Shown piece after piece: positions 11,393 through 22,642 of a stretch of 64,000 nt of DNA (position 1 is the stretch's first letter; each line of letters starts with the position of its first letter). The notes under the pieces are model-generated. The model saw only the letters and a program-made list of their open reading frames with translations. It made no database searches and had not been told where the DNA came from. The position numbers were made by a program, and so were the translations under genes. Source of the stretch: Linyphia triangularis (lineage: Eukaryota > Arthropoda > Arachnida > Araneae > Linyphiidae). The stretch lies in the NCBI GenBank assembly GCA_963978545.1, contig OZ021729.1:85230670-85294669 (forward strand). Reading direction: 5' to 3'.

Positions 11393-11613
11393 CCTGAAAT
11401 TAAATGGGCTTTCAAACTAACATTTTGTCAGTGCCAATAGAAAGATCTCTTCCACCATCATAATCAGGGGCTGATTTCTAAAACAAGGCACCTGCAGCTT
11501 TACCAGATGTCGGATTTAAATTTTTTAGACAGACACAATGCTTTTTAGTATACATAATGAAAAAATTTTTCTATTGAAATTTTCAAAAACTAAGAATTCC
11601 TAAGCCTTCCAAT

Positions 11614-11796
11614 GCCGACCAAACGGTATAGTGGTTAGCGCGCTAGCTTCTAGACCGCGAGGTTGCGGGTTCCGAGTCCCGTGTTTAGGCATGGGTGTTT
11701 GTAAATGTATGTTGGCTTGTCAAATGACGAATGTTTCGGCGCATTATAGCCCTCGTGTTGCTGACGGCGCCAGATAATCTGAAAACAACATACCAA
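11614..11796 (+). mobile_element. tRNA-derived SINE (array copy 4)
   Basis: Tail variants are TTGGCTTGTC, GGCGCATTATAG and GACGGCGCCAG, as in the stand-alone copy at 13219. Its right-hand target duplication CCTAAGCCTTCCAA is at 11797-11810. Confidence 0.92.
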
Positions 11797-11975
11797 CCTA
11801 AGCCTTCCAAAAGAATTAAGAAAGGTACTGTATCAAAATATTGGTGTGACAAAACCAACAGAGTGGTATTAAAAAATACTACGTCTGACAACTCTAACTA
11901 ACACCCGCTCAAGAACCAATTTTTTCCAAGAGTCAACTTTTTACTTTCAAGTACCCATAAGTATTATTTTCGATC

Positions 11976-12001
11976 AAAAAAAAAAAAAAAAAAAAAAAAA
12001 A
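11976..12001 (+). repeat. Poly-A tract
   Basis: An uninterrupted A run of about 25 bases followed by a pyrimidine-rich stretch (12006-12045). It may mark the 3' end of a retroposed sequence, but no source was recognised. Confidence 0.6.
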
Positions 12002-12379
12002 TCGTGTTTTTTTTTTCTCTTCTTCTTTTTCTTTTCTTCATTTCTCTACGTTTTGGAACATCCTGATTTAAAAAAAAAGTGGTCTAAAAATGTATGTTTA
12101 TGTGTAAGTGGTCAGCATAACCAGGGCCGTTGCTAAGAATTTCGGTTAAGGGGGGGGAAGGTTAGACATCATTTTGCTGATTGGAATCAAGGCAAGTCAG
12201 GTGTAAAAGTAAAAAATATCAATTAAGGTGCTAATAAATTCTTAATTAATTTTTATTAACGTGTAATTGTAACTAATATATAATTAATTGACATTTAATA
12301 CATGCTTAATTGTTAATTAATTTTTAATTAATGTATAACTAATTGTTATTGCATGATTTATTTAATTTATGTTATTTAA

Positions 12380-13591
12380 CTAGGGGGCTCCACCCCCTGC
12401 TCACTAACGCTCACCAACCCCTTGGATTGCTATACAATCCCTTTGGTTCGCGACGCGAACCAGGCTCGCTTCAAAATGGGGCAGTTAAAATATGCCCTAG
12501 AAAAAATCTATTTCAGCTGCATAATCAATAAAATCCTTGAAAAGTGATAGTGTGCCATGAAACTGAAAGCGTTGGATTATTTATGATGACCTACTATACT
12601 TTGGAAGTCATTATCTTACTACTTATGTCGAGACGCGTTAAGCAGGGACAGTTTGGTAACGTAACAGAACGTTTTTGGAAAACAATAAAAATAAACACTC
12701 CCGTACATATAGTTAAGAAAGATAAGTTATTTCAGAAAGCAATTTAAATTTATAGACTGGTTTTGTATGAAGCGCCAAAATAATTAAAGTTGCACATCGA
12801 AATTTCTTAACGAAGCAATATTAGCAATCATATGTTTGCATAATCCTTTTAGAGATACTTAATACATAACACAGTCAAATTGTTTATCGGCAATGTTGAA
12901 GTATTTATTCAATCGGTGTGAATGTGAGCATGGAAACCTTAATATTCTTTAAGGAAATTCCGTGTTCAGTTTTTATAGCCATATTCTATAGCCGGAAAAC
13001 GTTCCTAATAAATATGTTGTGGTTATTTGGCGAATCCAAACAAATCTGGCTTGTTTTAATCGTATAAGAAAGAGAGTTCCCGGAATTCTAATCCAAAAGA
13101 AATTTACACATCTTGCATCATCGTAAATATTAAATCAATACGTTTTAAATAGGCAATAATTTGTTTCTGTAGACTGCAATAAGAAAAATAAAATAAAACG
13201 AATCCAATTTGTTTTCTTGCCGACCAAACGGTATAGTGGTTAGCGTGCTAGCTTCTAGACCGCGAGGTTGCGGGTTCCGAGTCCCGTGTTAGACATGGGT
13301 GTTTGTAAATGTATGTTGGCTTGTCTAATGACGAATGTTTCGGCGCATTATAGCCCTCGTGTTGCTGACGGCGCCAGATAATCTGAAAAAACAACCAATT
13401 TGTTTTCTGTTGCCAGTTGTATTAGTCAAATTTCGAAAGATATATTGTGATTGGCTGAATTGCTGAATTTGGAAATTCGTGCATAAAATACATTTTAGAA
13501 GATTTGTGATTGGATGTTTGAAGTCGTTGCCATTCTGCTAAAAGAAATACAGCCGAATTTGGGCGGCACGCAAGAGAATTATATATATAGA
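12380..13591 (-). mobile_element. Non-autonomous Helitron (1.2 kb) with a nested SINE
   Basis: Read on the minus strand the element starts TCTATATATATAATTCTCTT directly after an A. It ends with the GC-rich hairpin GGGGGTGGAGCCCCC followed by CTAG and then a host T. TC at the 5' end, a subterminal hairpin, a CTRR end and insertion between A and T are the defining Helitron features. No Rep/helicase frame is present, so it depends on a partner element. A SINE is inserted at 13219. Confidence 0.85.
13219..13394 (+). mobile_element. tRNA-derived SINE, reference-quality copy
   Basis: The tRNA-like head contains an A-box-like TAGTGGTTAGCG and a B-box-like GGGTTCCGAGTCCC (one base longer than the tRNA consensus). 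The tRNA-unrelated body runs TGTTAGACATGGGTGTTTG to CGGCGCCAGATAATCTG, with a short A-rich tail. It is flanked by CCAATTTGTTTTCT on both sides (13204-13217 and 13395-13408). RNA polymerase III transcription and LINE-assisted insertion are inferred from the family type. Confidence 0.93.
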
Positions 13592-14732
<1,141 letters not shown>

Positions 14733-15789
14733 AGAACTTTCGAATTTAGCGACAAAATATTCAGATTTATAAAAAAAAACATTCCATCATTTGTAGCACA
14801 TAAATCCAGACTGTGTAGAAAATAGTACCTGAGGTGTTTTTTTGGATTGGAAATTCTAATCTAATTTATTCAAATCTAGAGTGTTATTCCGATCTTGAAG
14901 AAGGACAAGACATACACTTAATCTTCGAAACAAGGGAAACGTCACTGTCCACATGAGATTTCCAAAAAACAACCCCATTTCTCTTTCCCACCTTTAAAGG
15001 TTATGATCCCATCAATTTGAGATCTACTGATCCAATTTGAAATATTTTTGAAGGTATTTTCACTAATCAAGTTTATCTGAAACACGATTTCTTTCCGATG
15101 TTTAGTGTACAAAGTATCGAAATCGAGGATAGGCATGACACACTTGCAAGAGCCTGAACCTGGTTGTACCGGCATAGTTATTTGAGAACGGGAAATGTCA
15201 AGAAATTTAGACAGTATTATAATAAACCTTCCAACACTTTTCCAATGATTATTTTGTTGGAATAAATACGACATCGTCTTTCAGTTTACATGTGGCATGG
15301 ATTATTTAGGTAATGCATTATTAATATATAACATCACTTATGGAGCTCTACTTGACATTAATTAAAATAATTTTGTAAAATTAAACCCAATTTTCGGATG
15401 TTTAAATTTAGATGTTTTGCAATTTTGTATAAAACTTTCAATTCACATGATGTACAATACATACTTTATGTAAATGACGTTTTATGTGTATATCATGAAT
15501 TTCGAGGCGTTATTTGACGTACTACAAATATGGCACCTACTGTAACTTATCAAAATTATCCAATGTCAGTGAAGATATCAATGATAACTTTAATGTTCTT
15601 GCCAAAAAAGAAATACTTACTCCAATTTAAAATTGCCGATTTGAATTATTTTTACTTTTTTCCATTCAATATGTTTTGAAACATGATTCAAAAGACATTT
15701 TTTTTTTTTTTACAAAAGGGATGGAATCTCGAAAATTTGCGATCTGCCGCCTTTCTAAAACATTTCACGGAGTGAGATATTGAAGATAT
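14733..15789. other. Non-coding stretch, one unidentified open frame
   Basis: A 110-residue minus-strand frame (15274-14942) includes ITMPVQPGSGSCKCVMP. It has no domain I recognise, no repeat partner in the window and no clear exon boundaries. The rest is AT-rich with nothing recognised. Confidence 0.35.
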
Positions 15790-16544
15790 TGTTACGAATT
15801 TCTGTATATTTGTAAATATTTCGTAGTATTAATTATGTAAAAAGGAAAATTTATCTACATTTCGCATAAGGCAGTGCAATAGTTTGTCTTCGCTTTCCTG
15901 CATTGTGTGTGTCTTATGCTTGAAAACGAGTTTTACAGCGATAATGCTGGGAAGCGAGTTTTACAAAGCGAAGGCCATTTAACATTATGGTAATGTAAAA
16001 CTCACCAAATTGGCGAGATAGAGCCAAGTTGGGGATGGTTTTGGTGAATAATTTTTGTCGCCAAATTTGGCGAAAATCAACAAATGTAGCCAAACTTGGC
16101 GACAATTTGGCGACATTTTTGGTCCCCATGTACCTGTATAAGGCTTTTCGACTACGATCTGGAAAGTTCTCTAAATTTCTATCTCTGGAAGTTTCGCGAA
16201 GATTCGCCTTTCCTATATAAGCCCAAGAGAGCGGGTGATGGAGTTAGTTGAGTCCATTACTCGCAGTTGAGTTACTGACTGAGTGAAGTTACTGAGTTAG
16301 TTGTCTCTCAGTGAGCATTCAGAGAGCTGTATTGCGAAAGCACTGTCTTTTGCGGCGATTTTAGGAGTTGTGAAGTTTTTTAACTGTTGTTTGAGCTCTA
16401 TTGTTGTGTAAAGAGCTGTATTGAGTCTACTAGAACGAGAAGTTCTGGAGTTGTACAAGAATCTGCGAAGAGTTACATCGGAATAAATTTCTGCAAGTTT
16501 TGATCTACATTTGCTTCAAATCTTTCGAACCCATCAACTCAGCA
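15790..16544 (+). mobile_element. Solo LTR-like element, copy 1
   Basis: It begins TGTTACGAATTTCTGTATAT and ends TCAACTCAGCA (TG...CA), with ATAT on both sides as a possible short target duplication. It carries a TATA-like box CCTATATAAG near 16212 and a poly-A signal GGAATAAATTTC near 16482, in the order expected of a U3-R-U5 long terminal repeat. The U3 part holds several TTGGCGA/TCGCCAA motifs. No gag-pol or primer-binding site follows, so it is probably a solo LTR. Confidence 0.68.
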
Positions 16545-18400
16545 ATATCTAATGATTGTATTTGTGTTCGCTGTCCATTAATGACAGTCCATGAAAAAGA
16601 CGTCGACACTCCTATTTCTAAAGTAAAAATGCCGATTCGTCAAACTCGGGTAGCGATGTATTCCGGTATTTTTAATAATTTATAGTTTGACATTTTTTTA
16701 AAAACCTTTTTCCATTCAATCATTTTATTGTGGATTGACTTTAAAAAAAAAAAAAAAGGAACTCGATAAAAATTCGAAAATTTGCTGACTTCCAGCTTTC
16801 TAAATCTTTGAGGAAGAAAAGGGGGGGGGGGGGAGGGTGGAGACGCCCCAAACGCCCCCCCGTTCGCGACGTCCCTGAGCATAACTCTCGAACGAATTGA
16901 TCTATAAGATGCTCAAATTTGGCGTTAGTGGTGACCATGCGACCTACTATTAGGGGTTTTGTCAAAATTGCGCTTGTGTATAAAAGGTAACTAACTGCCT
17001 TTGAAAAAATCCTGTTTATCAGCAATTACCAAAAAAACGACTTATAAATTATCAAAATCGATGGTTTTGCAAAAGACACACATATGGGTTTTTCAGTACC
17101 CCAAATCACCAGTTTTGTTTATTGACAAATCCGTGTCAATGAAAATAGTGCTCAGAGGTTAATTTAAAATTCCATACCTGTCAACCCAACATGCCGTTTG
17201 TCTCTTCTTCCTGTCTGACAATTCCGGAGCTAAGTCATTTCAAAATTAAAGATTCTTTTACGAAAGACAGTGTTCGAGATGAATTTAACCAGTTATATAA
17301 ATAAAACTTAGATTATAAATAGAACCTCTAGATTTCATTGTCAAATCTAACTTTAGTTGTCTTTTTTTGTATAACTATTAACGTTGTAACTCTTGATCTG
17401 TAATATTCATTGTTGGAGCACAGCATTAAGAGGCTTTGAATTCTTCAACAGATCGAATTCAAGAAAAGGAGACAGGATTATCGGCAGCGGAAGAAGTTAT
17501 CCAAAGACACTTTTGTGCACAGTAGTTGGCAACACCAACTCAATGGGATAATGACGTCACTGCAGAAAGTCCATTCCACGCATCAAGGTTTCCTCAAGTC
17601 AGCCATTGTGGGTCTTTCTCTAGCTTCTCTGTGGTATTCTCAGTATCTCAATATGGGTGGTTGCAGTTACTCTGAATTGCTGACGTAAATAAATGTTGTT
17701 TTGTGAGATAAAAATGCTTTCCTATCACTCTCATACACATTTTTCACAACTATTCATTTAAAATACGCATTCATTTCTGAATACAATTTTAGATAAGCGG
17801 TTTCTGCTCTGCAAGCACAAGAAGACAAAGGACAATTCCCGCATTTTTCTATTTATTATTATTATTTTTTATTCAATTCTAAATGTTTCAAAAAAGCCAT
17901 AAATAAAAAAAAATTCTGTTCAATGCATTTTTTTTTTTTTTTTTAAATCAAATTTCCGTTGTTAGATGTTGGAGCGAAAATGATTCACTCCGCTCGAATT
18001 GAATGTGACGTCAATGCTTCCCAAACATCTTGGCTTGAAATGCGGCGGAGGAAACCAGTTTTCCAAGTTTCTCGCAAATCGCGCCAACCTGTAAGGGATA
18101 TGGCAATGGTCTGCCAATGGTCTATTTCAACGCCAATTATTTGGCAGAAACCTCACGATAACCATAGAAACGATAGGAACTCTTGACGTCACGGATTTTG
18201 TTGAATGTTTTGATCGGACTGATTTTGGGCATTTTTTTTTCCTTCTTAATTTTTAAATGTCTATGATTTTAAAGAACTTTTCTTTAAATATTTGGAATCA
18301 GAAAGAAATTCTTCATAAATATAAACTAATTTCACTCGTTTTTTAAAGATGCGGGAATCGTCCATTGTCCCTTCCTCCATGCTATATAATAACTCAATGG
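16545..18400. other. Stretch between the two LTR copies, no gene recognised
   Basis: Only unremarkable short frames, for example a 75-residue plus-strand frame at 17959-18186 rich in Arg/Ser with no known domain. Poly-A/T and poly-G runs are present. An alternative reading is that this 1.9 kb is the interior of one degenerate non-autonomous LTR element. Against that, I see no primer-binding site after copy 1 and no polypurine tract before copy 2. Confidence 0.4.
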
Positions 18401-18473
18401 GATATATAATAACATATAATACAGTAATATAACATATAATTACATAATATACAATAACATATAATAAAATATA
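18401..18473. repeat. AT-rich minisatellite, left remnant
   Basis: Degenerate AACATATAATA units resembling the array at 19230-19366. The LTR-like copy at 18474 appears to have inserted into this AT-rich array. Confidence 0.6.
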
Positions 18474-19229
18474 TTTTACGAATTTTTGTATATTTGCAAA
18501 TATTTCGTAGTGTAATAGGAAAATTTATGTACATCTCGCATAAGGCAATGCAATAGTTCGTCTTTAGTTTGTTTCCCCGCAATGTATGTCTTAATGCTTC
18601 ATAACGAGTTTTACAGAGTTAACGCTGGGAAGCGAGTTTTACAAGGAGCGGGGCATTTAACGTTATGGTAAAGGCAATCTTGCCAAATTGGCGAGATAGA
18701 GCCATGTTGGCGAACGTTTTGGTGACTAATTTTTGTAGCCAAATTTGGCGAGAAATCGCCAAATGTCACCAAACTTGGCAACCATTTGGCAACATTTTCA
18801 GTCCCCATGTACATGTATAGGAATTTTCGACTACGATCTGGAAAGTTCTCCAAATGTCTACCTCTAGAAGTTTCAAGAATGTTCGCCTCCCCTATATAAG
18901 ACCGGCCAAGTGAGCGGGGAGTTAGTAGTTGATTGGAGTTAGTTGAGTCAGTTAGTTGACTGGAATTACTGAGTTGAGATACTGAGTCTCAGTGAGCATT
19001 CAGAGTAGTTCTAAATCGAACTGTATTGCATTGTCTTTTGCGGCGATTTAGCAGTTGTGTGTCAAGTTTAACTGCTGTTTTGTGCTCTATTGTTGCAGAG
19101 CTGTATTGAGTCTACTAGAACGAGAAGTCCTGGAGTTGTAAGAGAATCTGCGAAGAGTTATTTCGGAATAAATTTCTGCAAGTTTTGATCTGATTTGGCT
19201 TAAAATCTTTCGAACCCGTCCACGCTACA
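18474..19229 (+). mobile_element. Solo LTR-like element, copy 2
   Basis: Collinear with copy 1 over its whole length. It begins TTTTACGAATTTTTGTATAT (first G mutated) and ends CCACGCTACA. It shares the TATA-like CCTATATAAG (near 18892), the GAGTCTACTAGAACGAGAAG block and the AATAAATTTCTGCAAG poly-A region. Indels and many substitutions separate the copies, so the insertions are old or independent. Confidence 0.68.
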
Positions 19230-19366
19230 ATATAATAACATATTATATGATATATAAACATATAATATAATATATAATAACATATTATATGATATATAAA
19301 CATATAATATAATATATAATAACATATTATATGATATATAATAACATATAATATAATATATAATAG
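19230..19366. repeat. AT-rich 42-bp minisatellite
   Basis: About three copies of a 42-bp unit built from AACATATTATATGATATATA and AACATATAATATAATATATA. The minus-strand frame across it (Tyr/Ile/Cys-rich) is an artefact. Confidence 0.9.
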
Positions 19367-20739
19367 CCAACTCGACGACAAACTTTTTTTTTCAAATTCC
19401 TCCAACTTTTCCAGATGTGTAGTTGTAGATACCCTGATCAAATAGAACATGTATGTTAAAGAGATAATAAGTCAATTTTTTAAAAACAGTTTTGGCGATA
19501 ATGCAAAGTCTACATTATTCCGTAACTTTAAACTTCTAACGATTGCCACCACAATTCTTCGAGAAAAATGGCACCCAAAATATGGATGAACGGGGAAACA
19601 TACCTTCAAAACAATACAAAATGTCCCTGATTTTCATGAAATTTAAAAAAATTCCCTGACACTTTCTTGATTTTTCCCCCCCAGAATTTGAAAACTCCCT
19701 GACATTTCCCCGATTTCCAGGTTCCGTGGTCACTCAGTAACAATATAAATATATAATATATATTAATAGCTCAATGGTCCATGGTTACAAACACACACAC
19801 ACAAAAAGTAAAAAAATAGTTAAGTTACAAATGAAATATCAATTATAAATTGAATTTATGAACCTACCTTGGTTGTTGGTTTAATTGAAAAGTAAAAAAA
19901 TGATTAAAACAAAATTGACTTACGGAATTTACCCTGGGTCTCCAAAGCCCAAGCCCATTACAAAGATTTTTTATTTTTTTTATTTCAGCTTTATAAACAT
20001 CATTACAACTGAACAACATCATCATACATCTCTTTTTATACAAGCAGGCAGATGCCTACATAATGCTTTTTCTGCGCATGCGCAAACATTAAGTTGGGAC
20101 GGACGCCGGACCACCACACTTTTGACCAATTGAAAACACTACCCTTGAACTTAAGGCACAGGATAGTAAAGAGTTTTCAGAAAAGCACCAAAATTAATAC
20201 ATAATTATAAAATAAATATAAATTATAATAAATAATATTAAAATATAACTTAAAATAAAACCTGTTGCCAGAATTTTTTTAAAGGAAAATACCCGTCAAA
20301 TAAAATTGGGCCAAAGTAATGTCTTATACTACATCTGTACCGTGCATTCATTAACTTCAAAAGTTTTGAATTTAGTTCTAAATAAAAAATCCCTATTTTT
20401 ATTATGTTTATTACATTATAAAAATTAAACAGTATTTTTGAACCTCTTAATAAATAAGTGATGTTTATATGCAAAAAATAGCAATTTAATTGATACTACT
20501 AAAATAATCTTCATCCAACATGTATTTGAACATGAGGCAGTCAAACAACGAAACATTATTCATTTTTACGGTAAAAGTACACTTCTGCAAATTTTAAACT
20601 CACTTCCAAAAGCCATGTCAAAAATGTAAACAAACAGTTGACGACAATCTTTCTAATCAAATGATCGCAAAACTTAATCCATAACCAACTTTCGTAACCA
20701 AGAACCAGGGTTATAAAGCTAAAAAAAAATATCCCGGTA
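19367..20739. other. Non-coding stretch with repeat fragments
   Basis: At 19540-19740 there is an inverted fragment resembling the CAGGGTGGC element family (its 'AATCAGGGAAATGTCAGGGAA' tract reads on the minus strand). At about 20230-20345 a segment (AAAACCTGTTGCCA... TACTACATCTGTACC) recurs at about 39955-40030. No gene was recognised. Confidence 0.5.
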
Positions 20740-21530
20740 CGCAATAGACGTCGGAAATAACGATAAAAATAAATATCGATACTATATCGTTGCATAGAAA
20801 AAAATATCGATGAAATATCGATAAATCGATACATGATTTTTTTTTTTTTTTAATTTGATTTTCAATTTTGCAGAAACGAAGTTTTTCGTGGCAAATTTCT
20901 ACTTTTCATTAATTCATGCCAAAATTGTTTTAATAAATAAATTATAAAATTTATTTTAATAAATAAATTATAAAAATTATTTTAATAAATAAATTATAAA
21001 AATTATTTTAATAAATAAATTATAAAAATTATTTTAATAAATAAATTATAAAAATTATTTTAATAAATAAATTATTTTATCAATCAGAATAAATAAAATA
21101 TATTTGGATGTCAATGTATAAATTCACATTTATTTTTAAAGAGGAAATTTTGAAAAGTGGTTTACCGCATATTTTGCTGATAGAGATGTTTTTAATATTT
21201 AAAATTAGATGCAAATTCCAGGCACAAGTTGGCAACAGAAACGGCGCTATGTTAATGACTAGTAATAAATGATCTTATCTTTCCATTACATTATGTTTTC
21301 TTTTTGGTTAGTGTGCCATTTTAACTGTCTCTCAGCCAAGACCAAACTTCAGTTTTGAAGTTTTTGAAAAGGGAATAAAGAAAATCGAAAAAACACATGG
21401 AACTACAAAACGATTATAAAAAAAAAACTAAATTTTTTTAAAAATATCGATATATCGGTGACTTGTATCGATATTTTTACCATCGATATTTTTTTCAAAA
21501 TATCGTCCTATCGATATATCGCCGTCCTCT
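20740..21530. mobile_element. Candidate element bounded by inverted TATCGATA-rich ends
   Basis: Clusters of ATCGAT/TATCGATA motifs lie at 20757-20835 and 21440-21525 in inverted arrangement. Between them are a 26-bp minisatellite and a segment of the 4139-6356 family. The clusters look like terminal inverted repeats. No coding potential. Confidence 0.5.
20926..21076. repeat. 26-bp minisatellite
   Basis: About six nearly perfect copies of a unit starting TTTTAATAAATAAATTATAA, continuing into the single-copy TCAATCAGAATAAATAAAAT that also borders the arms of the 4139 element. Confidence 0.92.
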
Positions 21531-22642
21531 AGGACGCAAGCTTCCCAATTGTGGCGGTAACCCCAGCTGAAGCTTGCGATTTTTTAATTATAAAACGCAA
21601 ATTCTCAATATTTTACAATACTTATGATATAAAAAAGCTAAATACTTTTAATTTGCATCTCATTAATTTTTTTCACATTATCTCATAATGCAAGGCATTA
21701 AGATTTATGAGTTATCATTAATTAGTTATTAATAAAAAAATCTCAAAAAATTAACGGTACGGTGTACCGACAGCACTACACCCTTGTCAAGGACCAACTG
21801 AATGATTTAAACCGTTTTAATTAACTGCATTTTCGAAATGAATTTTAGTTAAGTTTACGAGCCCGGTCAGGTTATTAATTGATCACTCTCTTCTTAGAAT
21901 ATCATAGGGTATTTGACACTATCAACAAATAATTACCAAATGCGGCATATATTATATAGTATTTAACGAAATAGGCTCTCTATTAAAAAAAAAAAAATTA
22001 GGAAACGAATTTTGTGTCATGTATATCTCAATTTCTGGTGCAAGGAGAACTGTGAAATTTGAAACGTAAGTAGTTTCTGCATTCATTTAGTTTCAAAAGA
22101 AAAAAAAAGAAATTGAATTGTTAATTAGTTTTTTTTTAATTAAATTTTTAAATTTGTCCGTAATGATAATCCAATGTGACAAATATTCTCCCCTACTCTT
22201 TTATCGCAATAAATACTCGAATTATTTACTTTTTTAATTGAAAAAAATATGGTTAGAATCTTTGAAATCTCCTTTAGCACATGGAAATAAAAATTTCGTT
22301 GAATGATAAAAAAATCCATTAGATACATCATGTTTTAGATAGGACTAAACCCCATTTTTTCTGCCTTCTTCCTCCTTCAAAAAGGGAATTCCCCGTTTTT
22401 GGGAGGGTGAGTGGGAGCGTGTGGGAGAATCATGACGTAATTTTTACATGTTATAATACATAAGCTCCAAGTATGATGTCATGAGATTATAAAGCTCATT
22501 AATACTTTTAATTGACTTTCTGGCTAAAAAACTGATTATCAGCATTTATTTGGTAGATATTTTAATTAGTTTTTTTTTCAACAACACACTTTAAAAGTTT
22601 GCATAACCTCAAAACGTTCTTGGGTTCTTTTGTATTTTTTAT
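21531..22642. other. Non-coding stretch, nothing recognised
   Basis: AT-rich. Around 22020-22150 it weakly resembles the internal repeat of the Helitron at 4790 (AACGTAAGTAGTTT followed by TTAATTA runs). No gene was recognised. Confidence 0.4.

Larger units (their letters stand above)
10403..11796 (+). repeat. Tandem array: three ~404-bp units (SINE + unique) closed by a fourth SINE
   Basis: SINE copies start at 10403, 10807, 11210 and 11614, with spacings of 404, 403 and 404. They are separated by near-identical unique segments of about 220 bp (GGGCTTTCAAACTAACATTT to AAGAATTCCTAAGCCTTCCAA). The outer flanks show two original SINE insertions. The first has the target duplication CCTGAAATTAAATGG (10390-10404 and 10586-10600). 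The last has CCTAAGCCTTCCAA on its right (11797-11810), with its partner left of each later SINE. The two middle SINEs are chimeras: 5' half like the last SINE, 3' half like the first. Confidence 0.93.

Noticed and set aside
3471..13408. SINE heads considered as functional tRNA genes
   Set aside because: The B box has an extra base, the 3' acceptor half is replaced by SINE body, and all copies have target site duplications.
14942..15274. 110-codon minus-strand frame with a Cys-containing segment
   Set aside because: No domain, splice or repeat support; kept only as an unexplained open frame.
17959..18186. 75-codon plus-strand frame rich in Arg and Ser
   Set aside because: No known domain or splice-site context, and it lies between repeat copies.
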